64,000 nucleotides of DNA, from NCBI RefSeq assembly GCF_963924675.1, contig NC_089234.1:63585588-63649587 (forward strand), written 5' to 3'. The stretch comes from Phocoena phocoena. Taxonomy: Eukaryota > Chordata > Mammalia > Artiodactyla > Phocoenidae. The translations under genes and the position numbers were made by a program. The notes beneath the pieces were generated by a model. That model searched no databases and had not been told where the DNA came from. It saw nothing but the letters and a program-made list of their open reading frames with translations. Positions 45,421-57,595 of the stretch are shown in pieces; the stretch's first letter is position 1; each line of letters starts with the position of its first letter.

Positions 45421-47154
45421 ACCTAGATTTATAATGTCCAACCTGACCTACCTTATCCATGGTTTTGCCTTACGCAATGTTTATTTAACTCTTTTTGACT
45501 TCTGGCAGACTGACCCAAGATCAATAAGTATTAAAAGTAACCAGGAATATTATCTAAAGTATTTAGCAAACCAACCGTAGAGGTACTAACATATAGGACA
45601 GGCTCTGAAAGCCTCCAACTAACATTTTCATGGCTGGATCAGGACACAGTATGTGGTGGTGGTGGGAGCTCTGGTTGGGGAAGAGACTACCAGAGTCATG
45701 ATGTGGGAGATCTTGGAAGCTGGAGCAACAGCTATTTGTCAACTGCTATAGAAATATTTTAGTATTTTACACTGGCATGGCAGTGCTGGTGAGTAACGTT
45801 AGCTAGCATGTATTGTTCACTTGCTTTGTACCCTTCACAGACCTGAGCACTTGCCATGTAATCTTTGAGTACTTGACATGTAGTTCACAGAAAGATACTG
45901 TGAGGAAAGTGCTATGATTATCTCTTATTTTACAGAAGGAAAATTTTAGTAAAGTTTCCAAATCTGAAAATTTATGATTTCTTACATCACTTAAAAATTT
46001 TTTTGTCTCTTAAATTTGATTTTATAAGTGACAGGTCAAATTCTTTCTTTTAGGGTTGTAGGAAAGATGAAGTAGGATTATGAATATGAGTAAAATCCTA
46101 AAGACTTTGTATTATTTCCTTTTCGTGGCACTTGATTATTTCTTGACTAGCGTGTTCATATTTCTGAAATGAAAGACGTGTTAACATCAAGGTTTCAATA
46201 TACACTAGAAAATAATAATAAACCAAAGGAACTTCAAGTATAAATTTTAATTTTTAAAGAAAAGAGTTTAAAAAAATTCTAGCTATTATAGATAAGACTA
46301 GTGCTTCCATTAACCAATATTTCTCTTTTTATTACCATGTTTAAGTAATTATAATTTACATTTTGCTTTTATAATTTTAAACAGTTGAAATAAATGTTCT
46401 GGTTACTTTTATTTATATCTGGTATCTTTGCTTCTGTACTTTTGGTGGTCTTTGAACATAAGTTGGAAATTTTATATTTGCCAAAATTAAAAATGGTATG
46501 TTTTTCATGATCATTTCAACAGAGCTTATTTTAAAGCTTTTTTGAACTTCAACCTTTTCCCTCATCCTACAACTACAATCCAGTACATGTTGAATCTCAG
46601 TCATTCAAAAAGGAAAAACTAGAGACTGAGAATCAAGGTTTGTATATTTAAGGAAGGCCTTCTCCTTTCTTTCTGTATGTTTCACTTGTTTGAAATAAAT
46701 CTTGATCTGCCAGTTCCTATGAAACTAAGAGTGACAGGATAGAGAAGAGGAAAAAGAAGAAAGTTGTCAGAAACCAGAAGCAACGAGCTGAGTTCTGCTT
46801 GTGGCCATTTCTGGTCTACTCTAGTTTAGTGCTTGGCGTAAGGCTGGGAGGTCAAATGGACAGAACACTTACTGCCTGGGATCGTGGCTGGCCTCCATTA
46901 CATACATGTCCTTTGACTATGGGCAGGTCTTCTGAGCCTGCCATAATTCATTTATCCATTTGTTAAAGTAGAACTTATGATTTTTCAACTCCCTTTCTTT
47001 CTTAGTTGTTCTAAGGGTCAGAGTAAAGAATTCTGTGAAAACATTCTGAAAGATCTGAGGTCCTCCATAAGTATGGGGGAATGTTATTAAACTTTCCATG
47101 CCAGTGTCTTGTTACATTTCTTGAGCCAGCCACTTGAATTCCTTATTCCTCAGA
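45421..47154. other. SLC25A16: SLC25A16 intron 4, little recognised
   Basis: A MIR-like antisense remnant is visible at about 45795-45965. Otherwise anonymous. Confidence 0.45.
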
Positions 47155-47390
47155 AAATGAACAGCCCAGTCAAAAAATGGGCAGAAGACCTAAATAGACA
47201 TTTCTCCAAAGAAGACATCCAGATGGCCAACAGGCAAATGAAAAGATGCTGAACATCGCTAATTATTAGAGAAGCGCAAATCAAAACCACAATGAGGTAT
47301 TACCTCACACCAGTCAGAATGGCTATTATCAAAAAGTCTATAAATAATAAATTCTGGAGAGAGTGTGGAGAAAAAGGAACTTAATGGTGT
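47155..47390 (+). mobile_element. L1 ORF2 fragment
   Basis: 'gggcagaagacctaaataga', 'gatggccaacaggcaaatga' and 'gtcagaatggctattatcaa' are the well-known late ORF2 segment, truncated at both ends and with frame damage. Confidence 0.88.
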
Positions 47391-47449
47391 GGTATTTTTA
47401 AAAAGCATTGACATAGTCATCATGAAGTGAATCAGAACTTAGTTGGAGG

Positions 47450-47641
47450 GACTTTCCTGGTGGTCCAGTGGCTAAGACTCTGCACTCCCAATGCAGGGGG
47501 CCCAGGTTTGATTCCTGGTCAGAGAACTAGATCCCACATGCTGCAACTAAAGAACCCGCATGCCGCAACTAAAAGATCCCGCGTGCTGCAACTAAGACCC
47601 AGCGCAGCCAAATAAATAAATAAATAAATGTTTTAAAAAAA
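47450..47641 (+). mobile_element. CHR SINE, intermediate form
   Basis: Target duplication 'agaacttagttgga' on both sides. Confidence 0.93.
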
Positions 47642-48052
47642 GAACTTAGTTGGATATCCTCAAACTTACTTTACAGTGCATTATTGTTTTTCTTTTGAAC
47701 AGTATAAGATGTCATAATCTTTTCTGTATTTAGGGCTTTTAGACTTTTACGGCTTTTGAAAGTCTAAATCCAGCCTGTAGAGGGCTTCATAATTTTATAC
47801 TTAGAGTGAAGGGTAAAATATGACTATCAGAAGAATAGTTCTCACCTCCCACTTATTCCAAGGATAAATAAACATTTAAAATCTTTTTTAAAAAAAAAAC
47901 ATTTAAAATCTTAAGGAGTTTTCAAGATTTATCGGAGTACAAAATTATTAAAAATCTTCTTGCTAAATTCTAAATTTTAAAATTACATTTAAATCACTGA
48001 GTTGTTTTTAGAAGTAGTGAACAACAGCAACAACAAAAAACTTTGTAAGCTG
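47642..48052. other. SLC25A16: SLC25A16 intron 4, no element seen
   Basis: A local duplication, 'acatttaaaatctt' twice near 47872-47913. Otherwise anonymous. Confidence 0.5.
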
Positions 48053-48259
48053 TTTTTTTTTTTTTTGCGGTACGCGGGCCTCTCACTGTCATGGCCTCTC
48101 CCGTTGCGGAGCACCGGCTCCGGACGTGCAGGCCCAGCGGCCGTGGCTCACGGACCCAGCTGCTCCGCGGCATGTGGGATCCTCCCAGACCGGGGCACGA
48201 ACCCGCGTCTCCTGCATCGGCAGGTGGACTCTCAACCACTGCGCCACCAGGGAAGCCCA
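48053..48259 (-). mobile_element. CHR SINE, young form
   Basis: Young copy with slight divergence. 'aactttgtaag' before and 'aactttgaaag' after. Confidence 0.94.
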
Positions 48260-49430
48260 AACTTTGAAAGTTTTAAACATCCTGGTTAAAAGGTTTTGTT
48301 TTTCTTTAGGAAGATTTGATTGCTCAAATTCAAAAGAAATATACCATATAAAAACATAGTGAAGTAAACTGGCCGAAAATTTGTAAAACTAGATCATCAG
48401 TTTAGCATTATAGTAATCATTGGCATTATTTTTACCATTCTCTGATGTACAATTAGGTTATGCCAGTTCCTCAGCCTGACTCATGGTCTTACAGCTTTTA
48501 AACTAATGCCTCCTTTACCTTTAGAAATTTCTGGATGTCCAGAAATTTCCATTTTCCATTTCCATTTTCTACCAATTTACCATTTTGATCACTTTGTTAA
48601 TTCAGTTATTTCATGTTAAGCCACTTGAAACCAGTAAGAAGACAATGAGAAGGCTTGGAGCATGTGAGAAGGAAAGAAGAAATAAATGGAGTCGGGAGAA
48701 CAAATAGGATAGGCAAGACGAAAGTGATCCAGATAGGGAGTAGAAAAAAAATATGGGAGTTGTAAAAATGTACAGAAGCATAAAAAAATAAAATGAATAG
48801 TGATGATCTGGGCAAATCCTAGCAAAATCTGATGTTCAAATTGTGTCAGGATGATCAAGCCTTAAAATGGTCAGCCTTCTGATTCTTTTCTATATTTGTT
48901 AAACCCCTTAATATGAACCATTTTCAATAAACATGGAACTAGTTTATAGATAATTTCTCTTCATTTTATTTTGTAAAATTTTCCCTTGCAAAATATTTAG
49001 CACAAGCTGCAAAAAATTAAACCAAGCTGCGAAATATGTAGTTTTATAAATATCTGGATAATAAGGTATTTGCTGTGACTTAAATGTGATATTATTGCCA
49101 AACCTTGTCTTAGGAACATCACATTTGTACCGTATTAGTTTAGATTCAGCTTCAAAGAGGCCATTTAGAAGAGTCACTGCCTTGGCTGCCAGACATGGCT
49201 GGTTTGAATACCAATAGATAAAAAACAAGTTAAATAAAAAACAAGTTTGAAAATGAATAGCTTGAAAACAAATGGCTCAGATGTACAGCTCAAAATCAAA
49301 TTGGCTGAAATGAGGGACTGACATTTCTAATCACTGAACTGATGGAATTTCTGAACTAAAAATTTAAGTTTAGAAAGTACTAAGTAAATGTTTGAGAAAA
49401 GAAAATTACAGGGAAGGCAATATATGTTGT
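48260..49430. other. SLC25A16: SLC25A16 intron 4, no element seen
   Basis: Anonymous AT-rich. Frames at 48606-48858 (minus) are chance pyrimidine frames. Confidence 0.45.
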
Positions 49431-49439
49431 GATATGAGT

Positions 49440-49625
49440 CAGAAAATTTAGTCTCAAATTCTACTCTGTGATACAGAAACTGTGAATTTGGTCAACTCAC
49501 TTAACTACTTTGAGCCTCAGTTTTCTACCTTGTAGGATTCTTGGTGGTACTTGGTATTTGAGGATTAGAGGTGGTATTTGTAAAGTGCCTGGTATGGTGT
49601 GCTTGGCACATTAGTAGACACTCTT
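49440..49625 (+). mobile_element. MIR
   Basis: 'acttaactactttgagcctc' core and 'gtaaagtgcctggtatggtg' 3' part. Confidence 0.75.
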
Positions 49626-50201
49626 TATTGTTATGTGCAAACTAAAATAAGGAAGGTTTAAAATATCACTTACAGCTAAATCACAGATAAGTGAATCATA
49701 AATCAGCCTTTCTTCTATGAGTCTAACCTGTTAGGAGTACCATTAGGCTAATCTTGATACAAAGTATTCCTTGCTTTTAAAATTAAACATATTCAAACTG
49801 ACTTTCGGCTCATTGTCTAAAGTAATTGAGGTCATTCTCAAGCGAGAACTAAGCGGGGAAAAGAGAATGAAGGGTTGCATTTGTTTGCATTGAAGTATTA
49901 ACAGTATATTAGCTGTGTAGATTTTTAGCTCAGAGATAATGTTATAATCACCCAGGTAGAGATGCCATGAGAGATACCTAGATAATAACATAAAGAACAT
50001 TGTTTTCTAATCCATGTATAAGGAGTGGCGAACTGATTTAGATTTTTGGGAGAGTGGCAGAAGCTCTGAAAATTAGTATAGATTTAAGTTTGGGCTAATA
50101 AAAATGGATGCAAGTTACAGCAGCATTTGCTAAGTAAGTGGGGTAAGGTATCTCAAGTCTATTTAAATAATATTAAACAAATACTAAAAATTTAACACTG
50201 G
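49626..50201. other. SLC25A16: SLC25A16 intron 4, no element seen
   Basis: Anonymous sequence. Confidence 0.5.
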
Positions 50202-50342
50202 GACTTCCTTGGCAGTCCAGTGGTTAGGACTCTGTGCTTCCACTGCAGGGGGCACAGGTTCGATCCCTGGAGAGGGAACTAAGATCCCGCAAGCCATGTG
50301 GTACAGTCAAAATAATAATAATAATAATGATAGTAATAATAA
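50202..50342 (+). mobile_element. CHR SINE, short form with (aat)n tail
   Basis: 'gggacttccttggcagtcca' to 'gtcaaaataataataata'. Sense to SLC25A16. Confidence 0.9.
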
Positions 50343-50534
50343 AATGTCAAAAAAATTAAAACTAAAAAGTTAAATTAGGTTAAGAATACAGAAATCACTT
50401 AAATTGCCACTTTTATGCCTAGTATGCTATTGTAGGCCAAAGTTGTGGCAAAAAATTATATTTTCATTTGGTAAGACTAATAAAAAGATGAAATTATCAT
50501 GTTAAAAACCTACAGAGAAAAAGAAAGTCTTGAC

Positions 50535-51022
50535 AATACCTCAAGCTCTTCCTTTCCAACCTGGGCCTGGCAGGATGGTTCCTGCAAAGAAGGGTGGTGA
50601 GATGAAGCGTCGATCTGCTCACCAACCAGGTCGTGACCAGGGAGTACACCACTAACATTCACAAGCACATCCCTGGAGTGGACTTCAAGTGTGTGCCCCT
50701 CAGGTACTCAAAGAGGTCCAGAAATTGGCCAGCAAGGAGATGGGAACTCCCGATGTGCTCATTGACACTATGCTTAACAAAGCTGTCTGGGCCAAAGATA
50801 TGAGGAATATCCCCTACCATATCTGTGTGCAGTTGTCCAGAACACATAATGATGATGAAGATTCACCAAGCAAGCTCTATATGTTGGTTACCTATGTACC
50901 AAGGAGGTAACCACTTTCAAAAATCTGTCAGCACTCTCAGAAATCTACACAGGTGATGTGGAAGGGAACTGACCACTGATTGTCAAAGAGGGTTATAAAA
51001 CTGCCCGCGCCCCCCCCCAAAA
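50535..51022 (+). pseudogene. RPL31: RPL31 processed pseudogene
   Basis: An ATG at 50575 gives VPAKKGGE, the ribosomal protein eL31 N-terminus. Further on [28 protein letters not shown] and [16 protein letters not shown] follow eL31 in order. At least two indels break the frame (near 50620 and 50690), and many substitutions are present. The 3' end 'ggttataaaactgcc' resembles the RPL31 3' UTR. A C-run and A-rich tail follow. 'gaaaaagaaagtc' before and 'gaaaaagaatgtc' after look like a target duplication. Intronless, non-functional, in SLC25A16 intron 4. Confidence 0.93.
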
Positions 51023-51174
51023 AAGAAAAAGAATGTCATATGAGAAACAAACCAAATAACAGAGTGTTTTTTTGCCCATCCAATGTTGGAAAAATTATCT
51101 AATAATTGAATATTCTGCTTGTCTAATAATTATCTAATACTTCTGATAAGTTAGAGAAATAGGACTTATATTCT

Positions 51175-51489
51175 AACAGATGACATTATAAATCAGCACA
51201 GTCATTCTGGAAGGCAGTTTCTGTTAAAAGCCTTATGCATTGTCCTAATAATTTTATTTTAGGAATTTATCCATAATGAAATATTTAGTTATAAGGACAT
51301 TCATCAAAGCACTGTTTACTATTACAATATCATGTAGCAAATAATGGAGACAACCTAAATGTCTAAGAGGATTGTTTAAATGAATTATAGTACATCCAGG
51401 TAATGTTTTTCTCATGTGGAAAGATGGTCACAATATAATGTAAAGTAGGAAAAATTTACTACAAAATAGAATTACACCATTATGTATTT
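51175..51489 (+). mobile_element. Old L1-related 3' end, left part
   Basis: 'gtcattctggaaggcagttt', 'gaatttatccataatgaaat' and 'aatggagacaacctaaatgt'. It continues at 51842 after a SINE. Confidence 0.7.
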
Positions 51490-51841
51490 TTTTAAAATAA
51501 ATTTATTTATTTTATTTTTGGCTGTGTTGGGTCTTCTTTGCTGTACGCGGGCTTTTCTCTGGTTGCAGTGAGCGGGTGCTACTCTTCATTGTGGTGTGCA
51601 GGCTTCTCTTTGTGGTGGCTTCTGTTGTTGGCAGAGCATGGACTCTAGGCACGTGGACTTCAGTAGTTGTGGCACACAGGCTCAGCAGTTGCGGTTCACG
51701 GGCTCAAGAGTGCAGGCTCAGTAGTTGTCGCGCACGGGCTTAGTTGCTCTGCAGCATGTGGGATCTTACCGGACCAGGGCTCAAACCCGTGTCCCCTGCG
51801 TTGGCAGGTGGATTCTTAACCACTGCGCCACCAGCGAAACC
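51490..51841 (-). mobile_element. CHR SINE, long form
   Basis: Antisense copy inserted in the L1. 'ccattatgta' before and 'ccattgtcat' after. Confidence 0.92.
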
Positions 51842-51965
51842 CATTGTCATGTTTTAAATGTGTGTATGTGTTTAGATGTGTGTAAATGCCCCTGTATAAA
51901 AGGTTTGTAATATTATATTTTTAGGTGGTTATTTCTGGAGGATGAATATGTATATTTAAAAATTA
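51842..51965 (+). mobile_element. Old L1-related 3' end, right part
   Basis: 'ggtggttatttctggaggat' is typical of the terminus. Confidence 0.6.
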
Positions 51966-52098
51966 TTTTCTAATTTTTTTACCTTGAGCATATATTTCTT
52001 TGGTACTTTACAAAAATAGAAGATTATTTTTAATTTTAAAAATAACTGTTACATAACTATACCTCAGTAAAAAAGATGCAAATAAAAATTCATCTGGG

Positions 52099-52461
52099 GG
52101 ACTTCCCTGGTGGCGCAGTGGTTGAGAATCCGCCTGCCGATGCAAGGTACACGGGTTCATGCCCCGGTCTGGGAAGATCCCACATGCTGCGGAGCGGCTA
52201 GGCCCATGAGCCATGGTCGCTGAGCCTGCACGTCCAGAGCCTGTGCTCCGCAATGGGAGAGGCCACAACAGTGAGAGGCCCGCATACCGCAAAAAAAAAA
52301 AAAAAAAAAAATGAAGCCAGCGCAATGAGAAGCCCACACACCGCCACGAAGAGTAGCCCCCGCTCACCACAACTGGAGAAAGCCCCGCGCAGCAAGGAAT
52401 ACCCAACGCAGCCATAAATAAATAAATAAGTAAACAAGCAAATAAATAAATACATATAAAA
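52099..52461 (+). mobile_element. Composite CHR SINE: young 5' part plus long-form 3' part
   Basis: 52099-52291 is a young-type element ending in about 20 A. It is followed with no target copy by the 3' third of a long-form SINE ('gcgcaatgagaagcc' to the (aaat)n tail). One target duplication, 'aaaaattcatctgg', encloses the whole. Confidence 0.92.
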
Positions 52462-52680
52462 AAAATTCATCTGGATATTTTATGGAATTTGAAATCATAT
52501 TGATGAAAATCTAGAACTTAATACTAAATTTGTTTATCAGGAGATTTTATTCCCAAAATAAATTGTTTCTATGACCTTGGACATTTATATATATATTTTT
52601 TTTTTTTTGACATTTATATTTTTATTATGTTTAGTCAGTAACAAATTTATGTAAATTTTATTTTATTGAATTCCTGTATG

Positions 52681-52904
52681 TTTTTTTTTTTTTTTTTTTT
52701 GTTTGTTTTTTGCGGTACGCGGGCCTCTCACTGTTGTGGCCTCTCCCGTTGCGGAGCACAGGCTCCGGACGCGCAGGCTCAGCGGCCATGGCTCACGGGC
52801 CCAGCCGCTCCGCGGCATGTGGGATCTTCCCGGACTGGGGCACGACCCCGCGTCCCCTGCATCGGCAGGCGGACTCTCAACCACTGCGCCACCAGGGAAG
52901 CCCG
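52681..52904 (-). mobile_element. CHR SINE, young form
   Basis: Near-consensus. Target duplication 'gaattcctgtatgttttt' on both sides. Confidence 0.96.
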
Positions 52905-52920
52905 AATTCCTGTATGTTTT

Positions 52921-53041
52921 GTTTTTTATTTTGGCCTAGCTGCTCTGCTGGCAGGATCTTTGTTCCCTGACCAGGGATTGAACCCAGGCCCTTGACAGTG
53001 AGAGCATGGAGTCCTAACCACTGGACCACCAGGGAATTACC
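52921..53041 (-). mobile_element. CHR SINE, short form
   Basis: 'ttttattttggcctagctgc' to 'ccaccagggaattaccc', directly after the target copy of the previous SINE. Confidence 0.9.
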
Positions 53042-53564
53042 CTTACCTAAATTTTAAAAAGAAAATAGTGATCATGCTTTGAATTTTAAAAAAAAATGCC
53101 TTTATTTTATTTTTAAAAGAATTCCTTAGGTAGGTTAAGCATCTCTCCATTTTAGGATTAGAGAAAATAAGGAAAAAGTCAAATATCCTGCCTAGTGCTT
53201 TGGAGATAGTCAGTTTTTCTTTTCTGATGTCTTACCTGTGAATAGACAAGTAATAGAATTTTAAAAATACTAACATGATCCACTAATACTGTACTATTTT
53301 GGTGCTAACATTATAACTTCACAGTGGGAAGAACTTGAAAAGATTTTACAAACTGACCCTTTTACTTACAAGTTTTTCAGCTGCTAATATTATGATATAA
53401 TTCTGTCAGTAATATTACTTTGATTTCATTGGGTTTTCGTCGTTACTATATAATTTGAGAGCATTACTAATGATAGGAAAGGTATATATGTGTATATATA
53501 TATATATATATATACACACATAATATATGATTCTTATACATTTAAGTTTCTGCTTTCTTTTCAG
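53042..53564. other. SLC25A16: SLC25A16 intron 4 end
   Basis: Contains a (TG/TA)n tract at 53484-53530 about 40 bp before the exon 5 acceptor. No element seen. Confidence 0.6.
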
Positions 53565-53686
53565 GTATGACAGCAGTTATCTGTACTTACCCTCTTGATA
53601 TGGTTAGAGTACGCCTAGCATTCCAGGTGAAAGGGGAACATACTTATACGGGAATTATTCATGCATTCAAAACAATTTACGCAAAG
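53565..53686 (+). CDS. SLC25A16: SLC25A16 exon 5 (residues 139-179)
   Basis: Acceptor TTTTCAG|G, donor AAG|GTATTT, ending in phase 0. It encodes GMTAVICTYPLDMVRVRLAF and continues to the FKTIYAK end. PLDMVR at 148-153 is the second carrier signature. Confidence 0.97.
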
Positions 53687-53935
53687 GTATTTTTCATTTT
53701 TACTTTTCTTGTCTATAACATGTCCTTTTATATTTAGGCAAATGTTTTGAATGTCATTGTTTTGAATAGTTATTGTTTTACTTATAATTACTGATACTAA
53801 TCATAATTGTGAAAACACATGTGTTTCAGTGTGGGTCCAGAATAATTTTTCCTATGTAATGTATGCTTTTGTTCTTTTGCATTTATCATAATAAGCCCAG
53901 TGTAATTTCACTTCTAATTTTTCTTCACTCAAAAG

Positions 53936-54002
53936 GAAGGTGGTTTCCTTGGATTTTACAGAGGCTTGATGCCTACTATATTAGGAATGGCTCCATATGC
54001 AG
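53936..54002 (+). CDS. SLC25A16: SLC25A16 exon 6 (residues 180-201)
   Basis: Acceptor CAAAAG|G, donor CAG|GTATGT, phase 0 to phase 1. It encodes EGGFLGFYRGLMPTILGMAP plus YA, the EGxxGFYRG motif and start of the fourth helix of repeat 2. Confidence 0.96.
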
Positions 54003-54219
54003 GTATGTTTTAAATTTGGCAAAATCTTCGTTTTTCATTTTCTTGTAGGAATAATTTTAAAGTTTAGCATGTTATATTTAAGCCCCTAATCTGTCCAGAA
54101 TTACTTTTTTTCCTCCCTAAGGATAGTCACTGATTAATTTCTCCTTTCCCCAGTGATCTGTAGTGCTACTTCTTAAAACAATAATAGAATGCAGTTTTAT
54201 AGTAAGTCGTTTTTCTTTT

Positions 54220-54433
54220 TTTTCTTTTTTTTTTTTTTTTTGCGGTACGCGGGCCTCTCACTGTTGTGGCCTCTTCCGTTGTGGAGCACAGGCTCTGGAC
54301 GCGCAGGCTCAGCGACCATGGCTTATGGGCCCAGCCGCTCCGCGGCATGTGGGATCTTCCCAGACCGGGGCACGAACCCGTGTCCCCTGCATCGGCAGGC
54401 GGTCTCTCAACCACTGCGCCACCAGGGAAGCCC
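54220..54433 (-). mobile_element. CHR SINE, young form
   Basis: Young copy in intron 6, about 220 bp after exon 6. Confidence 0.94.
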
Positions 54434-54854
54434 CCATGTGCATTTTAGAATCATTTTTTGATGTTGCACAAAAATCCTTGCTGGAATTCTGAATGAAATT
54501 GCATACAGATCTTGGACGTTTTTGTTAGATATATTCATAGACATAAGTTTTGTTGTATCTTTTAGAAAATTACATTTTCAGTTTATTGCTTGATTTAATT
54601 TTTATATGATTTTATAGCTAGCCATTATTCTACTTGTTGATACGATAGCCAGCTACCATGCTACTTGTAAATGCTTTGGATTTTCTGTGTGGACCATCAC
54701 ATCCTGTGCAAATAACATCATTTTTCTTACTTCTGTTCAAATCCTTATTTCTTTGTCTATTTATGTTTATCTTATCTTACTGTAGCAGCTAAGGACCTAC
54801 AGTGCAGTAGTCAATAAAAGTGATGATACTTGGCATTTTGGCTCGTTACTCATT

Positions 54855-55210
54855 TTATAAATTTATTTATTTTATTTATTTATTTTTGGCTGCGTTGGGT
54901 CTTCATTGCTACGTGCGGGCTTTCTCTAGTTGCAGTGAGCAGGGGCTACTCTTCGTTGCGGTGTGTGGGCTTCTCATTGTGATGGCTTCTCTTGTTACAG
55001 AGCACGGGATCTAGGTGCGCAGGCTTCAGTAGTTGTGGCACGTGGGCTTCAGTATTTGAGGCTCGCGGGCTCTAGAGTGCAGTCTCAGTAGTTGTGGCGT
55101 ATGGGCTTAGTTGCTCCGCAGCATGTGGGATCTTCCCAGACCAGAGCTCGAGCCTGTGTCCTCTGCATTGGCAAGCGGACCCTTAACCACTGCGCCACTA
55201 GGGAAACCCA
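54855..55210 (-). mobile_element. CHR SINE, long form
   Basis: Antisense copy with (TATT)n left tail. It abuts an L1 and no clear target duplication is seen. Confidence 0.92.
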
Positions 55211-55211
55211 A

Positions 55212-55720
55212 CATTCTTTTTTTTAATATATATATTCTTTTCCATTGTGGTTTATCATAGGATATTGAATACAGTTCTCTGTGCTAGACAGTAGGACCTT
55301 GTTGTTTATCCATTCTATATATAAAAGCTTACATCTGCTCACCCCAACCTCCCATTCCATCCCTCCCCCAGTCCCCTCTTCCTTGGCAACCGCCAGTCTG
55401 TTCTCTATGTTCATGATTCTGTTTCTGTTTCGTAGATAGGTTCATTTGTGTCATATTTTAGATTCCACATATAAGTGATATCTTATGGTATTTGTCTTAC
55501 CATTATGAAACTTTCTTAATATCATCTAGTATATTGTCATTGTTCAAATTCCCCCCATTCATAATTTTTTTTGCCCAGATCCAAGTTAATATTTGCCTGG
55601 GATATCTTTTTTCATCCTTTCATTTTCTACTTTGTCATGTTTTTGTTTTAGATATTTATTTTGTAATCATTATATATATATAGCTGGGTATTTCTTTAAT
55701 CTGGTCAGTAAAATCTTTTA
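55212..55720 (-). mobile_element. L1 3' UTR and ORF2 end, antisense
   Basis: 'ccattgtggtttatcatagg', 'ttggcaaccgccagtctgtt' and 'tagattccacatataagtga' are standard cetartiodactyl L1 reverse text. Confidence 0.85.
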
Positions 55721-55807
55721 ATTGACAGTATACTTAATGGTTATTGTGGTTATTGATATATTTGGACTTGTTTCTTTACCTTGCTATTGATTTCCACTTG
55801 TTTTTCT

Positions 55808-56176
55808 TTTTTTTATTCTTTTTAATAAATTTATTTGTTTTATTTATTTATTTTTGACTGCATTGGGCCTTCGTTGCTGCCCACAGGCTTTCTCTAATTG
55901 CGGCAAGTGGGGGCTACTCTTTCTTGCGGTGTGCGGGTTTCTCATTGTGGTGGCTTCTGTTGTTGCTGAGCTCGGGCTCTAGGTGCACGGGCTTCAGTAG
56001 TTGTGGCACGCACGCTCAGTAGTTGTGGTTCATGGGCTCAAGAGTGCAGGCTCAGTAGTTGTGGCGCACGAACTTAGCTGCCCCGCAGCATGTGAGATTT
56101 TCCAGGACCAGGGCTCGAACCCGTGTCCCCTGCATTGGCAGGCGGATTCTTAACCACTGCACCACCAGGGAAGCCC
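55808..56176 (-). mobile_element. CHR SINE, long form
   Basis: 'ttgtttttctttttttt' before and 'ctgtttttctttatac' after suggest the target duplication. Confidence 0.92.
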
Positions 56177-56732
56177 TGTTTTTCTTTATACGTTTCTTTT
56201 TATTCCTTTCTTATCTTGTTTGCTTATTTTTCTGAATCCTTAGCCCCCCTCCAATATTTTATAAATATATAAGTTTATTTGCTTCCTCCTATGCTTGATG
56301 GTCTTTATTTATTTAGTTTGTTGTTTGTTTTATTTCTTGTGGCTTCTTTTGAGCGGTCTTTAATTATGAGTCCATTACTTGATCTTAACCTCTGAGTTTC
56401 TGACCCAATGATTCCATCTTCTGTAGCCCAGTGGCAGGATCTGTCTCAATGGCTTGGCTGCTATTGCCATCAAAATGTAGAGTCACTCCAACTCTCTCAT
56501 GGGCCACAATTCCCAAGTGGGCCCCATATTATATTTTTGGAAGGTGGTGCTGCTAGGGATTCTTGGAAACCTTCTCTTCCTTTTTGTAAGCCCAGCAATG
56601 GATATAGTTGTTCTGCAATGACAAAGTCCCTCAGAATACCTAGACTGCCATTGTGCTGGAATCAGAACTCTTTAGTTTTTTTACTATATTTTTTTCTCTT
56701 TCTAATTTTTTTTGTTTGTTTTCAGTTTTATT
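56177..56732. other. SLC25A16: SLC25A16 intron 6, no clear element
   Basis: T-rich. The frame starting at 56408 runs into a SINE and has no recognisable domain. Confidence 0.45.
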
Positions 56733-56966
56733 TTTTTTTATTTTTTTATTATTTTATTTTATTTTATTTTTTTTGCGGTACACGGGCCTCTCACTGTTGT
56801 GGCCTCTCCCGTTGCGGAGCACAGGCTCCGGACGCGCAGGCTCAGCGGCCATGGCTCACGGGCCTAGCCGCTCCGCAGCATGTGGGATCTTCCCGGACCG
56901 GGGCATGAACCCGCGTCCCCTGCATCGGCAGGCGGACTCTCAACCACTGCGCCACCAGGGAAGCCC
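56733..56966 (-). mobile_element. CHR SINE, young form
   Basis: Target duplication 'cagttttatttttt' / 'cagttttatttttg'. The T tail has expanded to (TTTTA)n. Confidence 0.95.
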
Positions 56967-56979
56967 TCAGTTTTATTTT

Positions 56980-57254
56980 TGAAATACATTTTTTACATAG
57001 TTATAGTATGTATATAATTTTGTTTCTTAATTTTTTCCCATTTCCCAAATGTTTTTCATATTTCTGAATAGTATTCACATTTTTATTAATTGTGTCATAT
57101 TTCAGTGAATACCATTCTGCATAATTAAGGTATTTCTATTTTTTTTCTACTTGTGTTTAATTTGCTATGAATTTCCTTGTTGTGAGCTTTTCCTGTGGTT
57201 AAAATTTCTGTATTTAAGTCTATAGAATAGATTTCCCATATATAAAAGTGTATG
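56980..57254 (-). mobile_element. Old L1-like fragment, antisense
   Basis: 'attctgcataattaaggtat' and 'tgctatgaatttccttgttg' resemble old L1 reverse sequence. Confidence 0.5.
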
Positions 57255-57595
57255 GGGACTTCCCTGGGGGTGCAATGGTTGGGAATCCGCCTGCGAATGC
57301 AAGGGACATGGGTTTGAGCCCTGCTCTGGGAGGAGCACCACAGCTACTGAGCCTGTGCTCTAGAGCCCGCGAGCCGCAACTACTTAGCCCATGTGCCACA
57401 ACTGCTGGGGCCCGTGTGCCTACAGCCCGTGCTCTGCAACAGGAGAAGCCACTGCAATGAGAAGCCTGTGCACTGCAACAAAGAGTAGCCCCCACTCGCT
57501 GCATCTAGAGAAGGCCCACGTGCAGCAACGCAAACCTAATGCAACCAAAAATAAATAAATAAAATTAAAAAATAAAAAGCACTTCTTTAAAAAAA
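57255..57595 (+). mobile_element. CHR SINE, long form with internal deletion
   Basis: 'ggacttccctgggggtgcaa' head, shortened middle, (aaat)n tail. 'aaaagtgtatg' before and 'aaaagtatatg' after. Confidence 0.92.

Noticed and set aside
48606..48858. Minus-strand frames of 69 and 80 codons
   Set aside because: No start context, domain or conservation signal that I can recognise. Inside an intron of the opposite-strand gene.
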